Both the position numbers and the translations under genes were made by a program. Positions 21,096-33,688 of a stretch of DNA of 64,000 bases are shown here, piece after piece. The notes under the pieces are model-generated. The model saw nothing but the letters and a program-made list of their open reading frames with translations. It did no database searches and had not been told where the DNA came from. This stretch comes from Polaromonas sp. GTDB lineage: Bacteria > Pseudomonadota > Gammaproteobacteria > Burkholderiales > Burkholderiaceae_C. How positions within the stretch are numbered: the stretch's first letter is position 1; each line of letters begins with the position of its first letter. The DNA lies in the NCBI RefSeq assembly GCF_030689685.1, contig NZ_JAUYEY010000101.1, positions 1-64,000 on the forward strand. Direction: 5' to 3'.

Positions 21096-22530
21096 GATTC
21101 CAAATTCTGCTGACATGGCAGGCCGACTGAACAGCGCCGCCCTGCCCGCCCTCGCCGCCCGCAGCATCCATGTTCCCGGCTACCCGCGCAGCGGCGCGCC
21201 CGGCGTGGTTCACCTGGGCCTGGGCGCTTTTTTCCGCGCACATCAGGCGCTGGTATTCGACACACTGCTACAGCGAGGCGATACGCGCTGGGGCGTGTTC
21301 GGCGTGGCCATGCGCAGCACGGCACTCGCCGACAGCCTGCAGGCGCAGGACGGCCTCTACGCGGTACAGGTGGCCAGCAGCGCCGGCAGCCAATGGCAGG
21401 TTGGCGGCGCGATCTGGCAGACCGCCGTGGCCGCGCGCGCGCCGGCTTGGGTGGTTCAGTCCATCGCCGCGCCGTCCACACGCTGGCTCACGCTGACCGT
21501 CACCGAAAAAGGCTACAGGCCCGAACTGGCTCAGTTGATTGTTCAGGGCCTGTCCGCGCGCCTGGCGGCGGGTCTGCCCGGCCTGACCATCGCGTCCTGC
21601 GACAACCTGGTGGGCAACGGCCGCCAGTTGCAGGCGCTGTGTCTGGCCGCCGCCCAAACAGTGGGCCCGGCGCTGGCGGACTGGGTGGCCGGCAACTGCG
21701 CCTTCCCCAACAGCATGGTGGACCGCATCGTGCCCGCGGCGACGCCTCAGCGCCTGGCCGCGGCGCGCGAAGCCTTGGGTGTGGCCGACGAAGCTGCGCT
21801 CGGCACGGAAGCCTTCTGGGAGTGGGTGATAGAGCGCCGCTTCGCCGATGCCTCCGACGCCGATACCCTGGCCGCTGCCGGCGTCACCGTGGTGGATGAT
21901 GTCGCGCCTTTCGAAGCCGCCAAGCTGCGCCTGCTCAACGGCAGCCACACCGCCATGGCCTGTATGGGCGCGGTGGCGGGCTGGCCGGTGATCGGCGAGT
22001 GCATCATGCAGCCGGCGGTGCGCAGCTTCATTCATGGCTTGATGACGCAGGAGGTCGGCCCGCAACTGGCACGCCCGGACTGGCCGGCTTACCGCGACGC
22101 GCTGCTGGCGCGTTTTGCCAACCCGGCCCTGCAGCACAGCGTGCACCAGATCGCCAACGACTCCTCGCAGAAAATCCCGCAGCGCTGGCCACCCTCGGTG
22201 CTGGGCGCGCTGCGCGCCGGCCTGCCGGTGGACCACCTGGCATTTGCGGCCGCAGCCTGGATGCGTTATCTGCGCGGCAGCGACGAGCTGGGGCAGTCCT
22301 ATGCCATGCACGACCCGATGGCCGGCGAGCTGCAGGCGCTGGCATTGGCGCATGCCGGCGATGCGGCGGCCAGCGTGCAGGCGCTGGGCAGGCTGCCGGC
22401 GATCTGGGACGAGGTGTTGTCGAATGATCAGCGCTGGCTGGCACTCGTCACGCGCCGCCTGGACGCCATCGGCCGTTTGGGGGTGCTGGGCGCGCTGGTA
22501 AAGCTGCAGGCGGGGCTGGACGGCGAATAG
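21094..22530 (+). CDS. Mannitol dehydrogenase family protein (fructuronate/tagaturonate reductase-like)
   Basis: GVVHLGLGAFFRAHQALVFD; VTEKGYRPEL; ASCDNLVGNGRQL; FPNSMVDRIVPAAT; RLLNGSHTAMACMGAVAGWPVIGE. Confidence 0.93.
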   Translation: MIPNSADMAGRLNSAALPALAARSIHVPGYPRSGAPGVVHLGLGAFFRAHQALVFDTLLQRGDTRWGVFGVAMRSTALADSLQAQDGLYAVQVASSAGSQWQVGGAIWQTAVAARAPAWVVQSIAAPSTRWLTLTVTEKGYRPELAQLIVQGLSARLAAGLPGLTIASCDNLVGNGRQLQALCLAAAQTVGPALADWVAGNCAFPNSMVDRIVPAATPQRLAAAREALGVADEAALGTEAFWEWVIERRFADASDADTLAAAGVTVVDDVAPFEAAKLRLLNGSHTAMACMGAVAGWPVIGECIMQPAVRSFIHGLMTQEVGPQLARPDWPAYRDALLARFANPALQHSVHQIANDSSQKIPQRWPPSVLGALRAGLPVDHLAFAAAAWMRYLRGSDELGQSYAMHDPMAGELQALALAHAGDAAASVQALGRLPAIWDEVLSNDQRWLALVTRRLDAIGRLGVLGALVKLQAGLDGE

Positions 22531-22555
22531 CCTCTTTGCCCGGATTTGATGAGCC

Positions 22556-22610
22556 GAATCGCCCTCCAGCCCACGACTGGCAAGCGCAAACAGCTCCTGA
22601 TTTGATAGCG
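22556..22610 (-). repeat. Dispersed repeat A, copy 5 (longer, intergenic)
   Basis: Reverse complement CGCTATCAAATCAGGAGCTGTTTGCGCTTGCCAGTCGTGGGCTGGAGGGCGATTC. Confidence 0.8.
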
Positions 22611-22627
22611 CCTTAGCGCCCGACGGA

Positions 22628-23263
22628 TCAGCCCAGCAGCATGCCCAGGCTGGTGTCCAGGTGTTCGGACGGCAGGCGCTTGAAGCCGGAGCGTGAATAA
22701 CGCTGCAGCCGGCCCATCATGAAAGCCACGATGACCGAGGCCTGGACCTGGGCCTGCACCGTCGGCATGGCCGCGCCCTCGGAGGCTGCGCCTTCGCGCA
22801 GGCTTTGCTTGAGGCTGGTTTCGAGCTTGTCGAAAAACTGGTTCATGCGCTCCTGCAGGCGCTCGTTCTCGAACACCAGGGCGTCGCCGGCCATGACGCG
22901 GGTCATGCCGGGGTTTTTCTCGGCGAACTGCAGCAGCATCATGACCAGCTTGCGGGTGCGCACGCCCGGGTCGGTTTCGCGTTCGGTGATCTGGTTGACC
23001 AGGGTGAACACGGTTTGTTCGATGAACTCGATCAGCCCCTCGAACATCTGCGCCTTGCTGGCGAAGTGGCGGTAGAGCGCGGCCTCGCTGACATCGAGCC
23101 GCGCGGCCAGCGCCGAAGTCGTGATGCGCTCCGCACCCGGCTGCTCGAGCATGGTCGCCAGCGCCTGCAGGATCTGCACGCGGCGCTCGCCCGGCTTGGG
23201 CCGCTTGCGCGTCGCGGCTGCTGCGGGGAGGTCAGGGCTCACTTCAGACTCGAACTCGGACAT
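22628..23263 (-). CDS. slmA: TetR-fold nucleoid occlusion factor SlmA-like
   Basis: GERRVQILQALATMLEQPGAERITTSALAARLDVSEAALYRHFASKAQMFEGLIEFIEQTVFTLVNQI. Confidence 0.85.
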   Translation of the reverse strand: MSEFESEVSPDLPAAAATRKRPKPGERRVQILQALATMLEQPGAERITTSALAARLDVSEAALYRHFASKAQMFEGLIEFIEQTVFTLVNQITERETDPGVRTRKLVMMLLQFAEKNPGMTRVMAGDALVFENERLQERMNQFFDKLETSLKQSLREGAASEGAAMPTVQAQVQASVIVAFMMGRLQRYSRSGFKRLPSEHLDTSLGMLLG

Positions 23264-23388
23264 AGGCGGCGTTGTAAGAGATGTTTCAAAAGCTAAAGAC
23301 TGACTGGATTCTCTCACAGCTTATAGGGGCATCTGCAGCGCCCGCCAGAAGGGTCCGTCGGGACGGAAAGGCTGGCGCCGGTGCGTTT

Positions 23389-24852
23389 TCAGGCCGCCAG
23401 CGGCATGACAAGCCGCACGCGCAGACCGCCCTGCACACCGGCCGACGCCAGCGAGAGTTGCGCGCCATGCAGGCGCGCGATCTCGTCGGCAATCGCCAGC
23501 CCCAGGCCATTGCCTTCGCCGGTGGTGCCAGGCACGCGGTAGAAGCGCTCCAGCGCGCGCGCCCGTTCGCCAGCGGGGATGCCGGGCCCGTCGTCTTCCA
23601 CCTCCACCACCACCTGCGTACGGCCGGATGCCGGGTCCTCCCGTTGCCGGCAACGCAGGGTCACGGTGCCGCCGGCCGGGGTGTATTTCACAGCGTTGTC
23701 CACCAGGTTGCTCACCAGTTCGCGCAGCATCCACTCATGGCCGGCCACCTGGGCAAAACCGGCGTCCAGCCCCAGATCGATGTTTTTGGCGTGCGCGGCG
23801 TCCAGGTGCAGGGCCAGCACTGCCTCGCACAAATCCTTGAGGTCCACCCGCTGCCGCGGCTGGCTCGCCATGCTGGAGGCATCGGCGCGCGACAGGGCCA
23901 ACAACTGGTTGGCCAGTTGCGAGGTGCGCCGGGTGGCGCTGCGCAGGGCAGTGATTTTTTCCGCCGACAGGGTCAGCCGCCCGCCCGCGGCCGGTGCGCC
24001 TGCCGCCTGGGCCCAGGCTTCCACCTGGGCCTGCAGCCCGGCCAGCGGAGTGCGCAGTTGGTGCGCGGCATCGGCCACAAAGCGGCGCTGGCCTTCGGCC
24101 TGGTCGTTGACCAGCGCAAACAGCCGGTTCAACGAGGCCACCAGCGGCTGGACCTCTGCTGGCGTGCTGCCGGGATCGATGGCACTGAGATCGCGCGGCG
24201 AGCGGCGCTCGACCGCGTCCTTCAGCGCCAGCAAGGGCCTGAGCGCGCGGGTGACCGCCCAGTTAACCGCAAACCCAGCCGCCAGCACCAGCACCAGATT
24301 CGGCAGCAACACCTTGAACATCACCGAACGCACCCACTGCTGGCGCGCGTCGGAACCGTCGGCCAGTTGCAGAATCAGCTCGCCGGCGGCGGTCCGGGCG
24401 CGCTGCACCGCAATCCGGTAGGTCACGCCCTTTTCTTCCATGCTGTGCAGCTCGGGCTCGCGGGTGGCGGGAAGTACCACGCTGATCCAGCGCTCGCCAG
24501 CCAGGAAGTTGCCCGCTTCGTCCGAAATCCGGTAGCCGGCAAAACCGCTGTGCGCCTTGAAGAATTCTTCCAGCGGCGGCGCCAGCAGCATCACCGGCGC
24601 ACCGCCCGGGACGCCGGGCGCCAGCACCGAATCAGCCAGCAGCGGGATCAGCCGGGTCAGTTGCTGGTCCTGCTGCAGGGCGGCATTGCCGGCGGCCTGG
24701 TAATCGAAGTAAACACTGACCAGCGCAAACAGGCTCAGCGGCAGGAGCAGCAGCAGCAGCAAGCGACGCTGCAGGCCGGATTTCATGGCGGCCGGCAGGC
24801 TCTCGGCAGCGGTGTCCGGCTGGTCTGCGGAGGCGCCGGGGGGCGGGCTCAT
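23389..24852 (-). CDS. Sensor histidine kinase (TctE-like)
   Basis: ADAAHQLRTPLAGLQAQVEAWAQAA; LVSNLVDNAVKYTPAGG; GLGLAIADEIARLHGAQLSL; adjacent OmpR-type regulator. Confidence 0.92.
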   Translation of the reverse strand: MSPPPGASADQPDTAAESLPAAMKSGLQRRLLLLLLLPLSLFALVSVYFDYQAAGNAALQQDQQLTRLIPLLADSVLAPGVPGGAPVMLLAPPLEEFFKAHSGFAGYRISDEAGNFLAGERWISVVLPATREPELHSMEEKGVTYRIAVQRARTAAGELILQLADGSDARQQWVRSVMFKVLLPNLVLVLAAGFAVNWAVTRALRPLLALKDAVERRSPRDLSAIDPGSTPAEVQPLVASLNRLFALVNDQAEGQRRFVADAAHQLRTPLAGLQAQVEAWAQAAGAPAAGGRLTLSAEKITALRSATRRTSQLANQLLALSRADASSMASQPRQRVDLKDLCEAVLALHLDAAHAKNIDLGLDAGFAQVAGHEWMLRELVSNLVDNAVKYTPAGGTVTLRCRQREDPASGRTQVVVEVEDDGPGIPAGERARALERFYRVPGTTGEGNGLGLAIADEIARLHGAQLSLASAGVQGGLRVRLVMPLAA

Positions 24853-24880
24853 GGCGGCGCTCGGCAAGGCCTGCCGCGGC

Positions 24881-25567
24881 TCAGCCGCCGGCCGGCGCTG
24901 CATCCACCAGCTCCAGCCGGTAACCGAAGCCGCGGATGGAGCGCAGGGCCACGCCATGCGGCTCAAGCTTGCCGCGCAGGCGCGAGATATACACCTCGAT
25001 GGCGTTGGGCGTGATTTCCTTGTCCCAGCCGGTCAGGGCAGCCAGCAGCTTTTCCTTGCTGGCGGGTTTGGGGGCGTGGATCAGCAGGTACTCCATCACC
25101 GTCCATTCGCGCGGGCCGAGCTCGATCAGCTGGCCGTTGGCGCGCGCCTGGCGGTTTGCGGAATCGAGCTCCAGGCTGCCGAAACTCAGGATGGCGCTGG
25201 TGGCGGCCTGGGAGCGGCGCAGCAAGGCGCGCAGGCGGGCCAGCAGCTCGGGCAGCTCAAAGGGTTTGACCATGTAGTCGTCGGCGCCCAGATCCAGCCC
25301 CTGCACCCGGTCTTCCAGCGCGTCGCGCGCGGTCAGGATCAGCACCGGCATCGCCACACCGCGGCTGCGCAGGTGCCGCGTGAGCTCCAGGCCATCGGTA
25401 CGCGGCAGGCCGATGTCAATGATGGCCGCATCAAAACTCTCCGCCAGCAGCACTTCCTCCGCGCGCTCGGCGCTGCCGACCCAGTCCACCGCATAACCGG
25501 CGTCGCTGAGCCCCAGCTTGATGCCGCTGGCGAGCATGACGTCGTCTTCAACTAAAAGGAGCCTCAT
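24881..25567 (-). CDS. OmpR-family response regulator (TctD-like)
   Basis: MRLLLVEDDVMLASGIKLGLSDAGYAVDWV; IIDIGLPRTDGLELTRHLR; PNAIEVYISRLRGKLEPHGVALRSIRGFGYRLE. Confidence 0.95.
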   Translation of the reverse strand: MRLLLVEDDVMLASGIKLGLSDAGYAVDWVGSAERAEEVLLAESFDAAIIDIGLPRTDGLELTRHLRSRGVAMPVLILTARDALEDRVQGLDLGADDYMVKPFELPELLARLRALLRRSQAATSAILSFGSLELDSANRQARANGQLIELGPREWTVMEYLLIHAPKPASKEKLLAALTGWDKEITPNAIEVYISRLRGKLEPHGVALRSIRGFGYRLELVDAAPAGG

Positions 25568-25648
25568 GGACCTCGAGCAAGTTGAGACGCGTTCAGGAAG
25601 CGTAGCGAGCGGCTGTCAGGCTAGGCGCACGGAGCACAGCAACCGGAA

Positions 25649-25712
25649 TGTGCTTGAGGCACATGAGGATTGCGAGCACCGCGCAACAACGCATGGCAGA
25701 CGCGCAGTAGCT
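25649..25712 (-). repeat. Dispersed repeat C, copy 2
   Basis: gtgcttgaggcacatgaggattgcgagcaccgcgcaacaacgcatggcagacgcgcagtagc. Confidence 0.65.
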
Positions 25713-25723
25713 TCATGGGCGCG

Positions 25724-28629
<2,906 letters not shown>

Positions 28630-28707
28630 TGCCCGACACAGGCTGGAGAAAAGGGCGCTTTCGACGTACCCCAACCGGCTCCCACGCCCAAGCTCGCTTC
28701 CCTGATT

Positions 28708-30030
28708 TCATGTTTTTATCAACCGATCTTCATATTTAGCGTGCTGCACGTCCCCGCTATGCTGCCCTAGTGTTACCTCACGACCATGAAAGCCGTAAGC
28801 CAACAGGACACCCAGCGACACACAGAAAAAATCGCCGATGTAGGCATCGTACAGGGATGAGTTGAACAGGCAGGACACGGCGAGAGCCAGCAATACCGAC
28901 TGACCTGCACGGGCAATGGGACGGTCCATCTTGCGCAGGTCAAACAAGATCGCCCCAAAAAATGAGAACAAGAGGAGTATTCCGCCCACCCCCAGCTGCA
29001 CACCCCACAAAAGAAACTCCTGATGAGGGTTGCCGTGTGATTGAGCACCAAAGCTCTGATGAAGGGGACTTTTCAGCTGCTCGATTCTGTTGTACTCCGT
29101 CACCCAGCTCCCAGCACCGGAACCCATCAGGGGTTTCTGGGAAATCGCTTCCCCAGAAGTTGTCCAGAACTTTAATCTGGTGCCGGATGAGCTCTCCTGT
29201 CCAGTCTTGGCGGAATAAGCTACTACCTCCGACTTGACAGCAGACAATCTTTGCGCCACTTTGTCAAAGCTGAGAAATACCACCACCAGCACCAACGGCG
29301 GCACCAACAGGGAAGCGAACCGATACCTTTTGGGCAAAGCAAAAAAAATGGCCAGCGACAACACCGCTATTCCTACGACATGCCCGGTGCGCCCGGTAAA
29401 AACAACAAACACGCACCCCAAGGCCAGTGCCGATACCGTGATGGCTGCGTAAAACAAAAAACGATTCGGTGCAAAGGTTCTTAGATGCCAGAAAACGGCC
29501 GCCACCACCGCGCTCATGATGCTCTGGTCAAGATAGCTGGAAAAGACAGCAGAGGCAGTTGTCGCCATGTTTGAAGTGGCCCATGGAACCGGCACATGAA
29601 AATGCAGTGCCCAAGAACCAAGAAGCAAGAATATTTGTCCCCCCAGAAAGAAGATCAATGCATAAACAGCCTCACGGCGGGTCTGAATCAATGCTAAAAG
29701 TGCAGGAATAAGCAGAAATTTTCCGTACTTGCCGATCGCACCAAGCGCATTGTCCAGGGGGGCAGAAGTCCACAGAAGACTGACCGCAAAAACCAGTACA
29801 ACGACAGTCGCCAACAGCGGAGTCCACATGTGCTGCAAGGCTGCACCGCTTGAGGCCGCCCGGTTGCCCCGCAACAGCACGACCAGCAAAGTCACAACCA
29901 GCAAGACCTTGCTGATGCTGATGATGGCCATAGACAGCCCCACCGACGCGGCAACCAGACACACCAGAGCCAGGCGCATTCCGGGGCTTTTCAGTATCAA
30001 CGGTTTGCCTTCAATGCGATACGCCGTCAC
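28708..30030 (-). CDS. O-antigen ligase / polymerase family membrane protein (Wzy_C, WaaL-like)
   Basis: Multiple TM segments; SGTRLKFWTTSGEAISQKPLMGSGAGSWVTEYNRIE...HGNPHQEFLLWGVQLGVGGILLL. Confidence 0.87.
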   Translation of the reverse strand: MTAYRIEGKPLILKSPGMRLALVCLVAASVGLSMAIISISKVLLVVTLLVVLLRGNRAASSGAALQHMWTPLLATVVVLVFAVSLLWTSAPLDNALGAIGKYGKFLLIPALLALIQTRREAVYALIFFLGGQIFLLLGSWALHFHVPVPWATSNMATTASAVFSSYLDQSIMSAVVAAVFWHLRTFAPNRFLFYAAITVSALALGCVFVVFTGRTGHVVGIAVLSLAIFFALPKRYRFASLLVPPLVLVVVFLSFDKVAQRLSAVKSEVVAYSAKTGQESSSGTRLKFWTTSGEAISQKPLMGSGAGSWVTEYNRIEQLKSPLHQSFGAQSHGNPHQEFLLWGVQLGVGGILLLFSFFGAILFDLRKMDRPIARAGQSVLLALAVSCLFNSSLYDAYIGDFFCVSLGVLLAYGFHGREVTLGQHSGDVQHAKYEDRLIKT

Positions 30031-30571
30031 GCTGCAGCACTTTCACAAAAGTGAGCCAGACAATACGCACGTCAAACCAAAGTGATCGACGCTGGAGATA
30101 CTCAACATCAAGCTTTACCTTGTCGGGTATGGGCAGCTCGTCGCGGCCATTGACTTGCGCCCACCCCGTCAGCCCCGGCACCAGCTCATGCACACCCTGC
30201 TGCGTGCGCAACGCAATCAAGTCATGTTGGTTGAACAGCGCAGGCCGGGGGCCGACAAAACTCATGTCGCCGACCAGGATGCTCCACAGCTGGGGCAACT
30301 CGTCGAGGCTGCTCTTCCTCAAAAAACTGCCGATCAACGTCAGATGGACCTTGGGGTCGGCCAGCAAATGCGTGGCCACCGCCGGCGTGCCCACCCGCAT
30401 GCTGCGGAACTTGGGCATTTTGAAAATTTTGTTGTGGCGCCCTACCCGGTCGGACCAGTACAAAGCGGGGCCGGGAGACGTCAAACGTACCATCACCCAC
30501 ACCAGCAATACCGGTACGACTAAAACCACAGCGGCGGCCAAGGCCAGCAACAAATCAAAGACCCGCTTCAC
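30011..30571 (-). CDS. Initiating bacterial sugar transferase (PF02397 type; WbpL/PglC/WreU-like role)
   Basis: Probable GTG start at VKRVFDLLLALAAAVVL; PKFRSMRVGTPA; LRKSSLDELPQLWSILVGDMSFVGPRPAL; VPGLTGWAQVNGRDE. Confidence 0.9.
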   Translation of the reverse strand: MKRVFDLLLALAAAVVLVVPVLLVWVMVRLTSPGPALYWSDRVGRHNKIFKMPKFRSMRVGTPAVATHLLADPKVHLTLIGSFLRKSSLDELPQLWSILVGDMSFVGPRPALFNQHDLIALRTQQGVHELVPGLTGWAQVNGRDELPIPDKVKLDVEYLQRRSLWFDVRIVWLTFVKVLQRDGVSH

Positions 30572-31514
30572 GCCCACATCCTTTTGCTGCTTTTCTGAGT
30601 CCCTCGTCCAGCGACAGCGGCGTCCAGTCCAACAATCGCCGTGTTTTCTCAATATCCACCTGCAAAGACCCGCACAGTCGCTGTGCCACATCCTGCTTTC
30701 CCACCAGAGCTGCCGCCAATTTCAGCCAACTGACCGGCGCAGGAATCAAACGCGCAGGGCAACCCATGGCCTGGCCCATGCGACGCAACAGCTCGGTGGT
30801 GGAAACATCTTCACCATCGGATACCAGAAAGGTTTGGTTGGCCGCAGCAGGATGCGTGAGGCACGTCACGATCAAATCAACCAGGTTGTCCAGCGCCACC
30901 AGACTACGTTGGTTATGAACGGCGCCCAGTGGCAGGGGCACACCGCGCGCAAGCCAGCGCATCATGGCGGCAAAATTGGCCTTGACCCCTGGACCGTAGA
31001 CCAAGGGCGGGCGGATGATAACCACTTCCATGCCCGTCTGCGAAGTAATCTCATGCAAACCCTGCTCGGCCTCCATCTTCGAAACCCCATACGCGTCCAG
31101 CGGTGCAGGCGCATCGTCTGCCGTGAACGAACGCCCAAGCTGAGTTGCCTCGCCATTGACCTTGATGGAACTGACAAAAACAAACCGCCGCACACCGGCT
31201 GCGGCAGCTTGCCGGGCCAGATTCAAGGTGCCTTGCACATTGACCCGGCGAAACTCGTCCAGCGGATTGGCAGCCGTATCAGCCATCACATGCACGCGCG
31301 CAGCACAGTGCACAACAGCAGAAACGCCCTCAAGCGCAACGGACCACTCGGTAGAGGGTTCCAAGTCACCCGTCACTCGGGGAAGCACTCTCTCTGGCCA
31401 CTGCTGGTTATCTCGCCGCAAAGCAACGACCACGCGCCGCGACGCATCTTCAGCCAGCAAGCGCCGCACCACTGCTTTGCCGACAAAGCCTGTCGCCCCA
31501 GTTACAAGAATCAT
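30555..31514 (-). CDS. NAD-dependent epimerase/dehydratase (probable nucleotide-sugar 4-reductase, WbpV/WreQ-like)
   Basis: MILVTGATGFVGKAVVRRLL; VHCAARVHVM; FVSSIKVNGEAT; YGVSKMEAEQGL. Confidence 0.88.
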   Translation of the reverse strand: MILVTGATGFVGKAVVRRLLAEDASRRVVVALRRDNQQWPERVLPRVTGDLEPSTEWSVALEGVSAVVHCAARVHVMADTAANPLDEFRRVNVQGTLNLARQAAAAGVRRFVFVSSIKVNGEATQLGRSFTADDAPAPLDAYGVSKMEAEQGLHEITSQTGMEVVIIRPPLVYGPGVKANFAAMMRWLARGVPLPLGAVHNQRSLVALDNLVDLIVTCLTHPAAANQTFLVSDGEDVSTTELLRRMGQAMGCPARLIPAPVSWLKLAAALVGKQDVAQRLCGSLQVDIEKTRRLLDWTPLSLDEGLRKAAKGCGREAGL

Positions 31515-31536
31515 GCCCGGATACCCTCGCCGGGAT

Positions 31537-32667
31537 TCACGCCTTCCTCCATACTTTTCTGTTCACAAAATCCGTGTAGCTCAAAATAATTCGAACAATC
31601 TTGTCTGATACGTTTTCTGGCGCATAGTCATTCACCATGCGCAAGACGCGCTGTGCCCCGCGCGGCTGAGTCGCCAATACGTCCAGCCCCTGCAGCATGC
31701 GGTCAACATCCATGCCCACAAACATGACAGCAGCCTCTTCGAATCCTTCAGGCCGTTCGTGCATCTCGCGTAAATTCAGAGCCGGAAAGTTAAGAATTGA
31801 AGATTCTTCTGTGATCGTGCCGCTGTCTGACAACACCGCGCGCGCTCCCGTTTGGAGCCGAACATAATCGAGAAAACCAAACGGCTTATGGAACTGCACC
31901 AAGGCGTTGGCAGTGAGCCCCATGGCGTCCATGCGCTTTCGGGTGCGGGGGTGGGTAGACACGATCACCGGCAAGCGGAACTGCCCCGCTAGCGCATTCA
32001 AAACATTAAACAATCGTCGCAGGTTTTCCGGTGCATCCACATTTTCTTCACGGTGCGAACTGATCAGGAAATATTGGTCCTCTCTCAAGTCGAGGCGGGA
32101 CAGGACGGTAGACGCTTCTACTCCCGAACGGTAATACTCAATCACTTCGCGCATCGGGCTACCGGTCTTGATCACCTGATCAGGTGGCAACCCCTCGCGG
32201 AGCAAATACTCTCGCGCAATATCGCTATATGTGAGATTAATGTCTGAAGTGTGATCAACAATGCGCCGGTTAATTTCCTCGGGAACCCGAAAGTCAAAAC
32301 AGCGGTTACCGGCCTCCATGTGAAAGATGGGAATCTTTCGGCGCTTGGCTGAAATGGCAGCGAGGCAACTGTTGGTGTCGCCAAGCAGCAGCAAAGCCTC
32401 GGGCACGTGCGCCTGCATTACTTTATCGGCCGCAATAATCACCTGACCAATGGTCTCAGCCGCTGAAGCACCTGCAGCCTCCAAAAATGCGTCGGGTTTG
32501 CGAATACCCAGGTCACTGAAAAACACTTCATTGAGCTCGTAGTCGTAGTTTTGCCCGGTATGCACTAGTACGTGCTCGCAGTGCCGATCCAGTTTATCGA
32601 TGACACGCGACAGACGGATGATTTCGGGCCGGGTACCCACAATCGTCATGACCTTGAGCTTACGCAT
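31537..32667 (-). CDS. Non-hydrolysing UDP-HexNAc 2-epimerase (WbjD/FnlC-like)
   Basis: LKVMTIVGTRPEIIRLSRVIDKL; HTGQNYDYELNEVFFSDL; FHMEAGNRCFD; HREENVD; SDSGTITEESSIL; follows FnlA/FnlB-like genes. Confidence 0.9.
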   Translation of the reverse strand: MRKLKVMTIVGTRPEIIRLSRVIDKLDRHCEHVLVHTGQNYDYELNEVFFSDLGIRKPDAFLEAAGASAAETIGQVIIAADKVMQAHVPEALLLLGDTNSCLAAISAKRRKIPIFHMEAGNRCFDFRVPEEINRRIVDHTSDINLTYSDIAREYLLREGLPPDQVIKTGSPMREVIEYYRSGVEASTVLSRLDLREDQYFLISSHREENVDAPENLRRLFNVLNALAGQFRLPVIVSTHPRTRKRMDAMGLTANALVQFHKPFGFLDYVRLQTGARAVLSDSGTITEESSILNFPALNLREMHERPEGFEEAAVMFVGMDVDRMLQGLDVLATQPRGAQRVLRMVNDYAPENVSDKIVRIILSYTDFVNRKVWRKA

Positions 32668-33664
32668 GAACGGCCTCGCGAATAATCTCTAGCTTCATCA
32701 ACACTTTTTTGACTTGCTCAACATCCAGGCGATGTGTATTGTGCGAGGTGTAATCGTCAATTTCGGAAATTTCGGTTTCACCTTCTACAAAATACTTGTC
32801 ATAGTTCAGGTCGCGCGAATCGGCAGGAATCCGGTAGTAGCCCCCCAAGTCGTCGGCGCGCGCCATTTCCTCGCGTGACACCAGTGATTCATAAAGTTTC
32901 TCGCCATGACGGGTGCCAATGATCTTGATGTCGTTGGTGTCACGCAAGAGCTCCTTCATGGCTTGCGCCAGATCGCCCACCGTAGACGCCGGTGCCTTTT
33001 GCACAAAGATATCGCCTGGCTTTGCGTTTTCAAAGGCATACAACACCAGATCAACGGACTCATCAAGAGACATCAGAAAGCGCGTCATGTTCGGATCGGT
33101 GATAGTCAGCGGCTTGCCCAATTGCAACTGATCAAGGAACAACGGAATCACTGAACCACGTGAAGCCATGACGTTGCCATAGCGAGTGGCCGACAATACC
33201 GTCTTGCCCGGCAGGCGCGACTTGGCCACCATCACCTTCTCCATCATGGCCTTGGAGATGCCCATGGCGTTGATCGGATACACCGCCTTGTCAGTACTGA
33301 GCACCACGCAGCGCTCCACCTCATTGGCGATGGCGGCCCGCATCACGTTTTCAGCACCTTGCACATTGGTACGCAGTGCTTCCATGGGATAGAACTCGCA
33401 CGATGGAACCTGTTTTAAAGCAGCGGCGTGGAACACATAGTCCACACCACGCAGCGCGTCATGCACGCTGTCGTACTCCCGTACATCACCAATGTAGAAC
33501 TTGACCTTGTCGCTCTTGAGCGCAATGCGCATGTCTTCCTGCTTTTTCTCATCGCGACTGAAAACGCGAATTTCGGCAAAGTCCGAATGCAAAAAACGGT
33601 TGAGCACCGCATTGCCGAATGAACCCGTTCCGCCTGTGATAAGCAATACCTTGTCCTTGAACAT
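32660..33664 (-). CDS. UDP-GlcNAc 4,6-dehydratase/5-epimerase (FnlA/WbjB/CapE-like)
   Basis: MFKDKVLLITGGTGSFGNAVLNRFL; FHAAALKQVPSCEFYPMEALRTNVQGAENV; GISKAMMEKVMVAKSR. Confidence 0.93.
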   Translation of the reverse strand: MFKDKVLLITGGTGSFGNAVLNRFLHSDFAEIRVFSRDEKKQEDMRIALKSDKVKFYIGDVREYDSVHDALRGVDYVFHAAALKQVPSCEFYPMEALRTNVQGAENVMRAAIANEVERCVVLSTDKAVYPINAMGISKAMMEKVMVAKSRLPGKTVLSATRYGNVMASRGSVIPLFLDQLQLGKPLTITDPNMTRFLMSLDESVDLVLYAFENAKPGDIFVQKAPASTVGDLAQAMKELLRDTNDIKIIGTRHGEKLYESLVSREEMARADDLGGYYRIPADSRDLNYDKYFVEGETEISEIDDYTSHNTHRLDVEQVKKVLMKLEIIREAVHA

Positions 33665-33688
33665 TCTTTCCTCTGTAGCTAATCTTGA

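Noticed and set aside
23281-25014. 577 aa plus-strand ORF
   Set aside because: Lies opposite the TctE-like kinase; Q/R/G/H-rich low-information translation, no domain.
30051-31589. 512 aa plus-strand ORF
   Set aside because: Antisense to the sugar transferase and epimerase genes; composition not protein-like.
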